From Cycas panzhihuaensis (Eukaryota; Cycadophyta), in NCBI GenBank assembly GCA_023213395.1, contig CM041465.1:66037741-66101740 (forward strand): a DNA stretch of 64,000 nucleotides, given 5' to 3'. Position numbers and translations under genes: made by a program. How positions within the stretch are numbered: the first letter of the stretch is position 1; every line of letters starts with the position of its first letter. The notes under the pieces were generated by a model that saw nothing but the letters and a program-made list of their open reading frames with translations, did not search any database and was not told the DNA's origin. Shown one piece after another: positions 20,771-33,690 of the stretch.

Positions 20771-23700
20771 ATCCTCCTTTAAGTCATAACACCACGAAGA
20801 GAAATTTGAAGTGAAAACGTCAACTTTACTATTGTAAACAACCATCAACTTAAAAAGGTCTTACCAAGAGCCTCCCTTGGTGTCAAAATTGCTTTCAATA
20901 AATGCCTTTCTAACTCATTAAGAGTCCTTTTATAATCAAGACCATCATGTTAAAGAATATTAACTATATAGTTTATGTCCTCATAAACCAAAATATTGAC
21001 CAAAAACAAAATTATTATTAGTAATACATGTAATATATTAGAGAAAATCCTATAAAGTGAATGCCTAATTTAAACAAAATGAGCCCATGAGGCAAATAAT
21101 ATTTGATGAATGATCATTATCTATATATCTAGACTCATAAATGGTTTTTAATGTCTTCCTTACACATTATGCAATGGATTTCATAAATCCAAAAACCAAT
21201 AGGTGGAATAACCATAATTTTTCTTTCATTTTCTAGCATGTTGGTAAAAATAAGTTAAGGCCTTTGTATTTGAATGTCCAAAAATAAACATTAGAGTCTA
21301 CCTTTTTATCACATGATTTATGAAAATGTGAGAAGACTACCCTTTTGTAGTACTTCCTCACAGTTTTACTTAGAGATTTGGATGGTATTTAATCCATATA
21401 CCTTTGTAAAGCTCACTTACAATTCCATACTCATGTACCTTAGCATATGTGTTTAGCTTTACACTTATAAAACTATGAGAAGACATAACACTTAGTCTCT
21501 TTTAAAAACTTATAATCTTGGGAATGAACAACTTAACCCAATTGTTGCTTGAATAAATTGTGAAATAATAGGATATTATTTATGCAATGGATCTAGTTCT
21601 AATTGTTATCCCTCCCTACCAATATAGATGTATGCTACATTTGTATCTTTTTGAATAAGGATAAAAAAGGGTACAATAATATCCTCATTTCCATACATCT
21701 TATACCCAAGGATCTAGGGTATATATGGCCTCTAATGTTTCCTTTATTTAGGGCACCTCCTCACTAGTCTTAGTTATCTACTCTATTGAACTTATACGCT
21801 CAATTATTCTTGAGAGGATAGATGGGGTATCTCTAAAATTATTTCAATCCTTACAACATTTTAATTTAGGAAAATTTTCCTTTAGGTGTCTTTCTCCATA
21901 GTGGGGACTTAGATATAGTGTACGTAGGTAAACATTCCTTTATTTGTTGATTTATCCTTTTAGCTTTAGGGCCTAACATTTTAAAAATTCTCTATCCTTA
22001 GTAATAACTCTTCATAAAAGTAATTAAATCTAAAATATCTTATGTGAAGGAAACTCTTATTGATATTGATCCCTTCAAAGCTTTCTTCATAGCTACATCA
22101 CTCCCTCCTAGGCTAAAAGAGATCATTAATTATGAATCTACATAAAACAATATAGGGGTAGGACTTGCATTTTACTATTATATTTTTGTTTTTGCATTGT
22201 TATTATACTAATAAGCATTTCCTTTAACACCTAAGAGCCATGTATAATATTCATCTTCTTTGTAGCAAGTTATAGAGGAAATAATTAGGAAGAAGAAGGA
22301 GTGGATATTGTATGTAATGTTGATTAGATATTTTCTAATGATAATGGTCACTGCATTATTCGTTACTCTTGACCCAATAGTTAGAAATGAGTAAGGAGTG
22401 TCTCTACCTATTATGGTGACTCTCATACTTAGGTAGAAGGTACTTTTTAGTTTGCTTTCTTATAATGCTTACTTAAGGAATGGAATTATGGAGATAGGGT
22501 GACCTCAATCTCTTCTTTTGAATTCTTAAACTCCTCCAACCCATTTGGTTCATACTCTTCATAGGCCATATGCAACCTAGACAAATGTTTTGACATTATC
22601 CCATTGAGGTCATAATATTTCTAGTGAGTTTTTCTCAAATTGTAAATCATTATTAGCTTGTTTATTTTGTTGATGGTTGGCCATCCATCCACTTCCCACT
22701 AGTATATTTCAATGCACTTTGGTTAGTAGGATATTTTCTGAAACTTTATAAAGAGTTACTCCCTTATTGATGTTAATTATTGTCATGTTTCCATGATGAA
22801 TACATATGTTAGGGGGTACTTATGCAAGTATAATGCATAACCATTGTGCCTATATAGCTATCTAATACAACAACTTAGGAAAATATAAAGTCTCCATCTC
22901 TTTTTTCATTTTCCTCTTTAGTTAGTCATTAACCTCCTCATTAATTCTCATAAGCTTATGAATGATATAACTTTTTATAATATGAAAGAATCTATCTAAA
23001 ATTTTATAGAGGTACAAACGCCCCCTACTATCCTATACCTTTGCAAACTTGAACTGGGTTGGAAGGTCCTCCTCCTCTAACTTTTACTCATCTCTAAGAA
23101 ATTGTGTATATTCTCTTATGCCTAAAAAATTATATATCAACTAATAATATATATATAATTTCACACCCTTATAGAGATAATGGATTTGAGTGACAAAAGC
23201 CTACTATTAGTTAGACCAAAAGGTAATCTTGTTTCTAACTTTATATGATAACATACGCATGTAGTTTAGGAATTTTTTTATCATTAATATATGTAAACAC
23301 TCATGTAAGTAATAAGATCCATACCTAAATCCAAACCTTAAATAATTTAGCCTTCACACCTTCCTTACTCATATCATTTGCGGGGGGGTTAACATACCAA
23401 CTTGATATTTTCTTAGCTAATTCCTTGTCTATTTTTGCGAAGGCGTCAAGGTGATCAATATTAAATAAAATGTTAGGTAGTGTTAATTTAAAGATTATTT
23501 ATAGGTTATTATTAAATAAATCATAGATAAACCAACCATTTAGAGTCATCACACTCTTCTCATCCACCCTACAAAAGGAAGGTAATATAGAGATTAGTTT
23601 TAGACATAAGAAAATCTTAAGAATAAAACCTATATTAACTCATCCACTTTTTTATATATTACTCCTTATACTTCTTTTCATATTAAACACATACCAATAT

Positions 23701-24428
23701 TGGGTAAGATAGTGTGTCATAGTATTCTTGATAGTTAGCATAAGTATAGTGGACATTACTATTTTCCTCTTAATTTATAACATTAGGATAGGGATTCAGG
23801 ATCTTCCTTTCTTTTCTAGTTCCTTCTTTAATGATTCCTAATCACAAGATAGGTCAAGTATTGATCAAGGTACTAAATAATCATTAAAGATAAAACACCA
23901 TCTTAATGGTTTATTTATCATTCACACCCTATTATACCATCATTAATAGCTATTTAATACATTTGATAGTTATAAATTGATTTCATAAATAGTTGGGTAT
24001 ATATATAAATTATTCATTAGTTAAGAAACGCTCTATATAATTTAAATTATGAAAAGGTTTGTCATGTCATAATTAGTTGTCTACTTAGAGGGTTTTAAGC
24101 ATTGCACATCACATAATGTATAATCTATATGTTTAATAAATTAGATTATCTCCTCTTTGATGTGCATTAGGGGATCATAATGAATATAGTTCTTAATGTA
24201 TTTTGTCATTAATTGACTAATTAACTCTTTGTTTATGATTGGACAACCATAAGGTGGCATTTATTTATAAATATATATTAATTTTTATAATATAATTGAA
24301 AAAATCATTTCCTATAAGTGTATTGTGTTATATATATTTGTATTTATTTATTTAGTTTTCCTATATGGTGTCATAGTCTCATATGTGTTTGATGTTATCT
24401 GTGTGAGTATGTTTATATAATTTTAACA
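20771..24428. other. Old AT-rich sequence, origin not recognised
   Basis: About 3.7 kb without a supported gene. Minus-strand reading of 21500-20900 gives broken coding-like stretches (for example KLNTYAKVHEYGIVSELYKG near 21440) that could be a dead transposon, but I cannot assign a family. The last part, up to 24428, could be the LTR that ends at the PBS-like site. Confidence 0.4.
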
Positions 24429-24445
24429 TAGTATTAGAGTTTGGT
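24429..24445 (+). other. Degenerate Met-tRNA-type primer binding site
   Basis: TTTTAACA followed by TAGTATTAGAGTTTGG: two transitions from the canonical TGGTATCAGAGCTTGG, preceded by an LTR-like ...AACA end. It marks the 5' end of an old copia or gypsy element reading rightwards; element D begins about 350 bp later, but linking them is inference. Confidence 0.45.
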
Positions 24446-24785
24446 TTAATCCATTAGGAGATAAAAGACTATAAGTATGCCTTCCCATTAATGTCTATCT
24501 TGATTCAAAACTCATTTATATATGCTTATTTATGAATAATAAGGAGGGTTTCATGTGTCCAATTAACCCTATTATAGGTGTTGGGAAGACTTTTAAACTA
24601 TGTTTTATGTAGGGTATATTTCACCAAAATATAGCCTCTCATTCATCCTTATAACTCTTAACATATTTCTTATATGGTTTCATGAGAAAGTAATGATAAA
24701 CTTGGTTTTATATTGTCGTAGGGTATGTTTTCATAAAGTAATGTATTGATTTTATTGATGATATATGATGAATGATGTTTGAAGA
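24446..24785 (+). other. Spacer between PBS-like site and element D pol
   Basis: No gag or protease sequence recognised, so either these were deleted or the PBS belongs to a different element. Confidence 0.4.
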
Positions 24786-25946
24786 GGGAAATGTGATGCT
24801 TATGGAGTAGACCATTAATCTAGATTTAGATATGGGGAATACCCCTAAGATTATCAAATTAAGAGCTAATTGTACTCCCTAAGAGATCACTTAGTTTAAG
24901 GATCTCTTTCACAAATTTCACTCAGTCTTTACTTGGGATTATAAAGATATGCATGGTCTTGATCCCCAAGTCATTGAGTATAACATTATAGTAACCCATG
25001 TCATCAAACTTAATTGGAAAAAATGACGTCTCATTCACTTACATCTCTCTCTTTCTATTAAATAAGAAGTGGAGAAGTTACTATGAGCTAGATTCATTGA
25101 GAGTGTTGACTACTCTCAATGGGTCTCTAATATAGTTTCAATTGCAAAGAAGAATGATTTAATTCAAATTTGCATCAATTTTCAAGACCTTAATCAGGCG
25201 TGACCTAAAGATAATTTTCCTCTCCTTTTTCTTGATTAAATTTGGGATCAAACGACTAGTTTTGAGGCAATATCTCTCATGGATATATTTTTAGGTTATA
25301 ATTAGATCTCCATCTCACCTCGTGATCATCATAAGACTACTTTCACTACTTCTTGGGGTACTTTCATGTATAAAGTTATGCCTTTCAAATTAAAAAATGT
25401 TAGCATGACTTATTAAAGAGCTATGGTAAATATTTTTCATGATTTAATTGGTAATATTATCAATATGTACTTAGACAATATACTTGCTCTATCTTATAAA
25501 AGATGTGATCATGTGCATGACCTTAGAATAATTTTTGAAAGATGTAAGAAATATCACTTATTTCTTAATCCATCTAAATTTACTTTTGCCATGACATCAA
25601 GAAGGATATTAGGAAGCATTGTTTCCCACAATAGGAATAGAATCGATCCTAGTAAGATAAGGGCAATTGTCGATATGCCTCCTCTTAAGAATAAAAAGTA
25701 GATTAAATCCTTTCTAGGTAAACTTGGTTTCTTAAGGCATTTCATTACTAATTTTACTTTAGATGCCAAGCCTATCACAAATCTTTTTAAGAAAGACATT
25801 GAATTATAATGGACTCCTTAAGTTCAAGAGTCCTTTGATAAATTGAAGTAAGCTTTAGTCTCAGCACCTATGCTTGCTCCCCTAAGTTTTGATAAACCTT
25901 TTATCTTATATACTTTTGCTACAGAAGAATCATTAGTAGGAATATT
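24786..25946 (+). pseudogene. Element D (old gypsy): RT and start of RNase H
   Basis: AT-rich relative of elements A-C, with gag and protease missing. Reads GNVMLMEQT (as GNAMCMGATQ in A), EVEKLL, VDYSQWVSNIVSIAKKND (about 25095), FQDLNQA, FTTSWGTFMYKVMPFKLKN (about 25340-25400) and MYLDNILALS (about 25465), where the second catalytic Asp of YxDD is Asn. SFLGKLGFLRHFITNFT follows (about 25710). RNase H begins (FILYTFATEESLVGI) and is cut at 25946 by the solo LTR. Many stops. Confidence 0.85.
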
Positions 25947-26606
25947 TGTTAAGTAAACTAGGTCCTAATAACCAAAAACTACCACCAAGATCTAAATTAT
26001 TTTACAACTAATTATAGGAATTAAAATTAAAAATTTATATGCAAGTTTTTAAACCAAAGATAATATAATAAATAAATCTAAAAACTAAAGCATCATATAT
26101 ACACTTGATATAATGTGGTAAAATCCTAGTACCATGCTAGGTAAATATCCACATAGGAAAGGTATCAATTTTTATTATCCAAGAATGGAGAAATATACAT
26201 AATCTGTAATAGACTACTCACAACAACAACAACTAGCTACCCTACTCTTCACAATATATCTAATACATCAAATACCATCAACATAATGAAAAAACACCCT
26301 AAATCAGACTATATGAGAGAGTCATATAAGGTATAAATCTTAACCATAAAATCTAGAGTATTTTGAATGAACAACCCTGATTCTCTTTATAATTTAGTAT
26401 GTTTTATATTACTAGCTTTTTGGGTTAAGGGATACTACCCTCAAACGCCCTCTTTATAGGGTGGGGGGTTTTGACGCCCCCTACACCCCTCAGCTAAGGG
26501 GGGTCTTTCCCCCCTTGGATCCCCCCATGGAGGTTGAGAAGAGAAATCACACTTCCAACTTGTCAAAAAGTTTACCTCCAAAATATTATTATCACATTAT
26601 CTAACA
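25947..26606 (-). repeat. Solo LTR (660 bp) inserted in element D RNase H
   Basis: Ends TGTTAAGTAAAC...ATCTAACA (TG...CA, inverted TGTTA/TAACA). Flanked by ATATT (25942-25946) and ATGTT (26607-26611), a 5-bp target duplication with one transition. Removing it with one duplicate restores the RNase H motif colinearly (SLVGI then LVQEDD, as SLGAMLAQEDD in A). Orientation is inferred from a minus-strand CCCTATAAAG TATA-like box near 26450. No internal coding. Confidence 0.78.
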
Positions 26607-26611
26607 ATGTT

Positions 26612-26977
26612 GGTACAAGAAGATGACTTTAATAAAGAACTGACCATATATTTCATTAATAGAATGTTAGTGGCTATTAAACTCTATTATCTCCTTCCTA
26701 AAAAGAATGTCTCACTTTAATCTTCACTACTAAGATGTTATGCCACTATCTTCTTAAGAATAAGATCCACCTCATTATCCATTTAGATCTTATCAGATAT
26801 TTACTTATTAGATCTAATCTTACTGTACAATTAGGTAAATGGTCATTATTGATACAAGAGTTTAATTTTTAAGTTGTCAATAAAAAGTCTAACAAAGGTA
26901 TGATTATCCCAAGGATCATGGCTATTGCTCCACTTCTTAATCCTACCTAACAACCTATTAATAACACTCTTCCCAAC
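26612..26977 (+). pseudogene. Element D: RNase H continued, cut by element B
   Basis: Resumes QEDDFNKELTIYFINRMLVA, equivalent to QEDDSGTKRAIYFISRTLVA in A, then a decayed ...SDIYLL and ADAPIP-like region, ending at INNTLPN just before element B. The reading continues after element B at 43333. Confidence 0.8.
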
Positions 26978-29710
26978 TGTTTCCTGGCTATCGGGAATGG
27001 ATACAAATAGATTGACTTAGGTAAGCTCAAGTATGCTTCTCCCTTTTCACTTACATCATCTCGTTGGAAAGGTTAACAGAAGCATTACCTCTCTACATGA
27101 CTGCTTGCTTCATTTGCATGATTACTTTGTATTTTGTTGCCTATTCATGTTGCCTGTCATATCATGAGCCTATGACGACCCAGGGGGACCTACCTTTCTG
27201 CAAGGTAGGCATCCCCATAGCACTATATGACCTTCTGCGCTGTCTCCATGCTTTCTCAGTTCCCTTTTTTGGTTTGTATGACCCGTTCATACCCCTGCCT
27301 TGACTTCATTTTAGAATCTTTACTTATTAATGTTTGCCCGCCTCAGTCCAAGTGCTTTCTAGACTGTCTCAGCCACTGAGCAGAGGCGGCCCCTCCTAGG
27401 CCTGTCAAATCATCTCCCAAGGCTCTCAGAATCCAAAATTTTGCCATTCTGGCTTTCTAGTCTTGCACTGTTGTAAACTTAGTGGTACCGCAAAGTTTAT
27501 CGTGGTACTGCGAAGTTTGTCGCGGTGTGACTATCATCAGTTATTTTTTAAAATCTACCGTGGCAATTTTTACTTTTTTTGCAAAATTGCCACATGGTCT
27601 CACATCCACCTTAGCCCTATTTGCACTCTATTCATCCTCTTAGGGCTGGGATGGGTATAAGTATTCAAACCCTCATCATTTTGGGGATCTCTTAGGTCAT
27701 TTTTTGCTCTCAAAGACAAGAACTTCTGCTCTCTAGCTCCTTTTGTCACAGGTGTTTCTATAGGCCTATATTTCCTACAACCTCAAGCTAGGACATGCCT
27801 ACAACTCTTTGCTTCCATGGTGGGAAGCCTCTCTCCAAGTTCCATCAAGTGTTTTTAGTGCCGATTCATCCACAACTCGCCTAGCAGTGCTCCTTTCAGT
27901 TGTCTATTAGATTTGCCTCCTGCAAACCCCTACAGGGGCCCTCCTTCTTGCTGTTAGCAGGCCCAGGTCTATCATACATCTTCCCATCAAGTCTTAACAA
28001 CTCCTTTCTTCCATATTTTGGTGAGTTAATCCCTGTTTGGACCCATTCCTTGCTTTATTTACTCATTTCCTTCAGTTTTCACCGTTGAAAAGCTGTCTTT
28101 CCATTGTATCTTACTTGTTGCTTCTTGGATCCACCTTATCTCAACTGGTTTTCTTCAAGAGAATAGTGAGAGAAGAGCCCCAAGGCTGGGTGAAGAAAGT
28201 AAGGTGGGGCAGCCCCCTTTCAGTCCTTCTCTCCAAGGGTAATCCCTTCCCACCTTCTCTTCTCTCGTCCTATGTTCTTCTTGACACTACTAGGAGAGAT
28301 TGAGCCCTCGGCTAGCAGTGGGTTGTCAGTATATGCATCCACTTGCTGCATTGATTCCAGGCCTGCTCACTTATTGTTTAGACCCCTGTAGAGTCCCCCG
28401 TGTTGTTGGGTACCCCTTGTCCTCATTAGCAAGGGTTTGGACATCGAATTGCTGCCCATAGCAACTCTACGCCCTGCTTACCTCTCAACACTTTGTTTCT
28501 TTTCCTTTGGTATCTTTGGCTGTTCTTAGTGGCTTTTACCTGCTACCTTGTTGTGTATATGAGTTGTGCGGAGATTTCAGCGGAGGGTTATCCATCCTCA
28601 GGCTTCCCTTGCACCATTTCACTTGGTGTCTAGCCTTGTTTGAGAGAGGGTTTGTAGAGTTTGTTGTAGCAATTATCTTTCTCTAACATTATAATGTTAA
28701 TAGCACTTATATATACTTACACATACATAAATTATCTCTTGCAGCCCCTTATTGGAAGGGATAGGTTTGTGCATGTGCAGGTTGCTGTGGTACTCTCGCA
28801 AAGGTGTTAAGCACTTGGATCCGAGTAAGGTTTCCTTCGTTGTGCTCTTTACTCTCATTTTTGTTTCCTTTATTTTTTCCTTTTGTAAGGGGAAGGTAAG
28901 GAAGCCCATCCATCATCCATGGGCTTGGTGAGGATGTGCGTGGCGCATGGACGAGGTCTCCTATCAGCCGCTACCCTCTTAGGTACGTACTTCTTTCTCT
29001 TGCCCTCGCTTTCTATTTCACACTTTTAGTTGTGGTCTATGCATTAGTTAAATAGGTCAAACATAAAAGAGAAAAGGAAATTAACATCTTTTACTCGCAT
29101 TTAAATATTTGCACTTTACACACCACATTCACTTAGGGAAAGGACTTTAAGAGATTTTTCCTTCGCCTTTTCCTTAGCTTGCAAACCCAATCCTCACCCC
29201 TTTTGGCTTGTTTTCTTATTTGATTTTGTTTGCTTGCACATGCCATATCACTCTCACCTTCTTGGTTAAACCATTAAGGGAGGTTTGGGGATTGTTGTCA
29301 GATCCCACTCCCTTCTCCTCTTCTTGGCTCTATTTTCTTGGCCAAATAACTGAGAAGATCCTAGTCGCACCATAGGCTATTGCCTACCTTGCTCTTGCTT
29401 GTTTCCCTCCATCATAGGGAAACCCTTGAGGATTCTCTTCCTCCCCTTCTGGCCATCCAAGGGTGGGAGGACTTTCCTTCTAAGTCTATCCAGGCTACCT
29501 CTCTTGCTTTCCCCCTTCCTCTTTGAGGTGGGGAACCACTCTCAGGTAGTTGGGTATCATCTGCAGGTCCCGAACGCGTGCTCCAGTGCACGGGGCACCC
29601 TGCGTGGTACTCGCTTTGCTTGTAGGTTTCTATCTGCACCCTCGATACCATTATCGATCATCCTTACTATTCCTACTCAGCTAGGTGATTATCCCGTAAA
29701 CACGCATCTA
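26978..29710 (+). repeat. 5' LTR of element B (2,733 bp)
   Basis: TGTTTCCTGGC...CGCATCTA. Carries the GGTACC-repeat motif (27471-27535), TATAAGTA at 27656-27663 and a CTTAGGTAAG site near the left end. Full length compared with its 3' partner. Many small open frames, none conserved. Confidence 0.92.
27656..27663 (+). promoter_or_regulatory. LTR TATA box of element B
   Basis: GGGTATAAGTATTC at the position of TATTTAAG in the other copies. The 3' LTR of this element has lost the matching segment by deletion. Confidence 0.5.
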
Positions 29711-29711
29711 C

Positions 29712-29729
29712 TGGCGACCATACTGGGGA
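29712..29729 (+). other. Primer binding site of element B
   Basis: TGGCGACCATACTGGGGA, one base after the LTR end; the best preserved PBS of the family in this window. Confidence 0.82.
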
Positions 29730-29877
29730 TCTTCCAGTAAGGGAGCTAGTTCTCATCCCTTCTTGTTAATATTACTATCTCCTAGTGGTTCCTTCCACTT
29801 TATGTCCTTCATTGGGAAGCCCCCAACGTGCACTCCTTGTGACTCTTTCCTTCTTCTAAAGTGTTGGCAAGCTTTAT

Positions 29878-32240
29878 ATGCGATGCTTCTCTCATCGCCT
29901 ACGTGGTTTGCCTCCATTTTTAGAAGATCCTGGGTATCGTCCTCTTTCATCATCAGATTCTGATTCGACCATGGAAGGATACCCTTCCGATTGGGCCTAC
30001 CATGCCTTTGCCTTGGGAACTCATGAGTTCCCTGCATCCATCCCGGGTTCCACCCAAGAGGGTGATGATCCTATCTACTATCTGGGTGATCAACATCACC
30101 CCCTTGACATCCATCCTTCTACTCATGTGGTAGAAGGCTCATCTCCTCTTGAGGTTTACCACCCTATTGACGATTCTTATGAGGAGTGCCCTGAGGGGTC
30201 TACGTAATTTGAGGTCCCATCCACCTCTTATGATCACGTAGATACCCCTCCCACTGATGTGGTTGAAGCTATTAGTGAGTGCTTTCAAGCGGCTCGTCTT
30301 CAATTGCATCCCAAGTGGTTTGAAGATGTTTTGCGTGGTGGAGCATCTTCTTCATCTGCTCTTATCCCACTTTCTTCATCCGCACTTGTGCCTCCCACAA
30401 TGAGTAACCCTTTCATTCCTGCACTTTCATCCCACTCCATTCCTACACTAACCTTGGGGGTGAATGTTTCACCTTCCATTCATCATCATGGTCCTAGTTC
30501 TTCAGGACCCTATCGCGATATGTCTTTCTCCCAGTTTGGGGTTAGCATATTTTTTTCGAGTCAAGTGAATGTGCCACCTCCCAACGTAACACATGCATTT
30601 CCTAGTAGGTCTAGAGGTTCTACTAATGCTACTACCACTAGTCATGTGGGATCCGCTCCCACGTATCCTCAAAACCAACTTAATAGTTCTTCTCTTTACA
30701 TCCCCCCAGGTTATATCTCTCAACCTTGGGGTTAGGGTAAAGGGAACCATATTCCAGCTTATGGGATGGACCCGTTACATCCATATGGGGTTATACCACC
30801 CACGGCTAGCCCATATGGACGAAACCCAGTTCCACACCCTCCTTTTCCACCATCTAGCGTAGCCCCTTACGCTGCCCCTTTGCAAGGGAACTCAACATCC
30901 TTTCAAGATGCTTATCCTCAAGTCCCTTTCTAGCAAGGGGCGCTTCCACAAGGAGGGATGGGTTTACCACCTCCATCCGTTCCTTACTCATTACCATTTG
31001 TCGATCCTAAGGTCTATGCAAGGGTACGCCCCTTCATGGATTATAGATCAATGCCATTATCTGTTGAGGCGTTAAGAACCAACTTATCACCTCACCCTCC
31101 CGAAGTTCCTAAATTTGACAAAACTTCCTCATACGACCCAACGGAGCACGTCCATAGTTTTTCTATGGCGTGTATTGATTACTGGGCCTATGACCACATC
31201 TTGATGAAACTATTCCCTTGATCTTTATAAGGTGATGCCCTTAAGTGGTTTTATCGCCTTCTAGCTCATTCCATTTTCTCATTCCAACAACTTGTGGATA
31301 AGTTCATCAATTATTTTGACGTTGCTTGCCCATTTGAAAGTGGAATGAAATCTCTTCTATTACTCAAACAAGGTCATGATGAGATGAATCGTGACTTTAT
31401 GTGGCAGTTCCATGACCTTCTTCATTCCACTAAGGCTACTTTACCTAAGGAGTTGAAGAGAGACCTCTTCATTAATGCACTTTGCCCTGAAGTCTACGTA
31501 GAAGTCCTTAAGATGGGGGCGACTACATGCGACTCCACTATTGCAAAGTGCTTAGTGCTTGAGTCTATTGAGATCTAGGCTAGACTCAAGAAGACTCTCA
31601 AGCTCTTATAGCAACGTGAGACACCACCTCCAACTAAAGAGACTAAACCGTAATAACCCTCTAGGTCCTCTTCTCATCCAATTAAGAAGACCCTAGATCC
31701 ACTTACATCTGCCATACGTTCATTCGAACATACAATGAAGGAACTTAAACTACAAGCTCCTTCATCACCAACTTCTAACAAACAAATTCAGCAAGCTACC
31801 CAAGCCTCCCTCCCTAGGAATGGTAATGCCTAGTCCTCTCAAACGAAGAAACCAGATTCCTCACTTGAGAAGAAGTGGTGTTCCATTCATGGGGAGTGTT
31901 TCCATGATGACTCGCGTTGTAGGGCCCAGCATCCTAAGGATGCCCCTCAACATGATTCATCCCCTAAATAGGCCTCAAGGCCTAACCTAGACCAACCAAT
32001 CCACAAGGATTTATTCCCTAAGCATGGGGAACATGATCATCATACTCAGCCCAAGAACAATTAGAACTGGGGAAGATCACCGAATTCCTGTCCTTCCCGC
32101 GATAAAGAGAAGGGTGCCTGAGATTTGTCTTCTTCTTCGTGTTCCCCTCACTGACAAACTCCATCACCTTCGTGGTCCCAAAATAAGGGAAAGAAGGTGA
32201 TCCAAATGCTTAAGGATACTCCTTTATGTATCCTTACTCG
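29878..32240 (+). pseudogene. gag: gag of element B (degenerate)
   Basis: Starts at the ATG at 29878 (MRCFSHRLRGLPPFLEDPGY) and stays in one frame to the TAG-rich tail, without the frameshift seen in A. Pro/Gln-rich middle (about 30650-30950), capsid-like core PFMDYRSMPLSVEALRTNL (about 31033) through KWFYRLLAHSIFSFQQLVDK and the best preserved core segment 31294-31578 (FESGMKSLLLLKQGHDEMNR...). Stops at 30205, 30733, 30931, the FP-stop-SL-stop-GDA site (about 31219-31231) and others. No CCHC seen. Confidence 0.8.
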
Positions 32241-32960
32241 GTCTCAAGCCATTAAAGAGGCAGCTGGTGCCTCTTCTTTTGTTCCACACTCTGATCCTCT
32301 TCTGGAGAACCCCCCCATCGGAAGTGCTGCTTTTTCCCAAGGCCATTACTGTGCGTCCTGGTCATTATGATTTTCGAAGGGCACTTACCCAACCTACTAC
32401 AAAGGGTAAGCCCTTCTCTATCCTGCATAAACTCCATACTATCACTGCATGAATGTCCTTGATGGATGTTTTGAGGAGTTATCCCGAACAACAAACTCTC
32501 CTTTTGGAAGCTTTAGGATCGAATGACGTGCCCATCCATGCTTTGGGTGCTACCTAAATCCATGAGCCCATCATTTCTTTTGACCCTAAGGACCTTCCCC
32601 CTGTATGTGAAAGGGAACGCCAATGGAACTTCCCATTCACCATCACCATTAACACACCTGGCTGTACTCTGCGAAGGACCATTGTCGACAATGGTTCTTC
32701 TGTGAATGCCATGCCCTTGTGTGTTATACAAGAGCTTGGTATTTTTGCCTTGGAACCTGTTCCATGGCAATGCCAAGGCCACGACGGTAGCAAAAAGACC
32801 CCATTGGGATCCGTCTCGATCCCGCTTACTCTCAAGGGTAAGACTGTCCTCGTTGACATTGTAGTCCTTGATATGGACATCGACTACAATCTTCTCTTGG
32901 GTTAACCATGGCTTGACTAGATGGGAGTCGTGTGTTCGACCCACTGGGGGCAACTTAAAT
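32241..32960 (+). pseudogene. Protease region of element B
   Basis: TRSQAIKEAAGASS opens it. A C7 run at 32310-32316 carries an extra C relative to A and C and shifts the frame; after it the frame stays constant to the end of pol. Active-site block TIVDNGSSVNAMPL at about 32682-32720 and DIDYNLLLG near 32880. Stops at 32450 and 32556 and a TAA in the LLLG-stop region. A long open minus-strand frame over it (33316-32513) is judged a shadow. Confidence 0.75.
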
Positions 32961-33690
32961 TCGTCTATGATGGACAGATGAGGGCTGTCTCCTGCGAATG
33001 CCCACCTACTAAACAAGCTCGCCCTATCAACTAGGCGAGCCAAGGCCCTTCTACTCACGCCTTGGCTTGCTCCATCGGCATACCCAATCCATCTCACATC
33101 AAAGAAGATCCCACATCTTCTTCTCCTAGTCTTACGCGCTTTGCCCCTATCGGTGTTGGGAGCTATGGGTACCTCGCCTCGTTTAGTGATGATGAGTCCC
33201 ATGATAAGGACAAGGATTGTCTTCACCCAGTTTCTTTCCTCCGCACTAGTAGGATACACCCTTCTTATTCTAGGTCCCAACCTAGAAATCCTCCCATTTG
33301 TGAGACTAGTCATCATTTTGTGTTACATATCGTTGCACGCTTTGACCCACTGGTCACTGGTTCTTCTTCTTTATCACCCCCCGCAGGTGATGGTTTTGAG
33401 GAACAGCCTTTTGCTCCTTCTGAGGAGCCCTTGATTGACTATCCTGTAGAGTCTATCGAGGATGTTGGATAACCTGATGACCATTATGGTCCCGTTGCTC
33501 CTACTTCCTCTAGCACTTCATCTATTTAAAGTAAGGTCATCCATGGGGTGGATTACTTCGAAGATAATGAAGCCTTGCTTGAGCACTTAGTGGGCTCCAT
33601 GCCCAACTTTCCTTCTAGTCACCATAGGCTTAGCCACCAGAAGGTCCTTACGATTGGGTCCACTCTCGCTGACCCAATCCCATCCCCTAT
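32961..33690 (+). other. Ser/Pro-rich linker of element B
   Basis: Same place and composition as in A: ASFSDDESHDKDKD (about 33175), Ser-rich blocks and VDYFEDNEALLEHLVGS (about 33548). No known domain. Confidence 0.55.

Noticed and set aside
20558-20848. 96-codon minus frame at the TRIM
   Set aside because: Runs over the PBS, LTR and target duplication of a non-coding TRIM.
29399-29740. 113-codon frame at the end of the element B 5' LTR
   Set aside because: Crosses the LTR/PBS border and is broken in A and C; not a gene.
32513-33316. 267-codon open frame on the minus strand over the element B protease
   Set aside because: It is the exact antisense of the protease region. The frame is also partly open in A and C, but this follows from the codon use of the sense protein, and it resembles nothing known.
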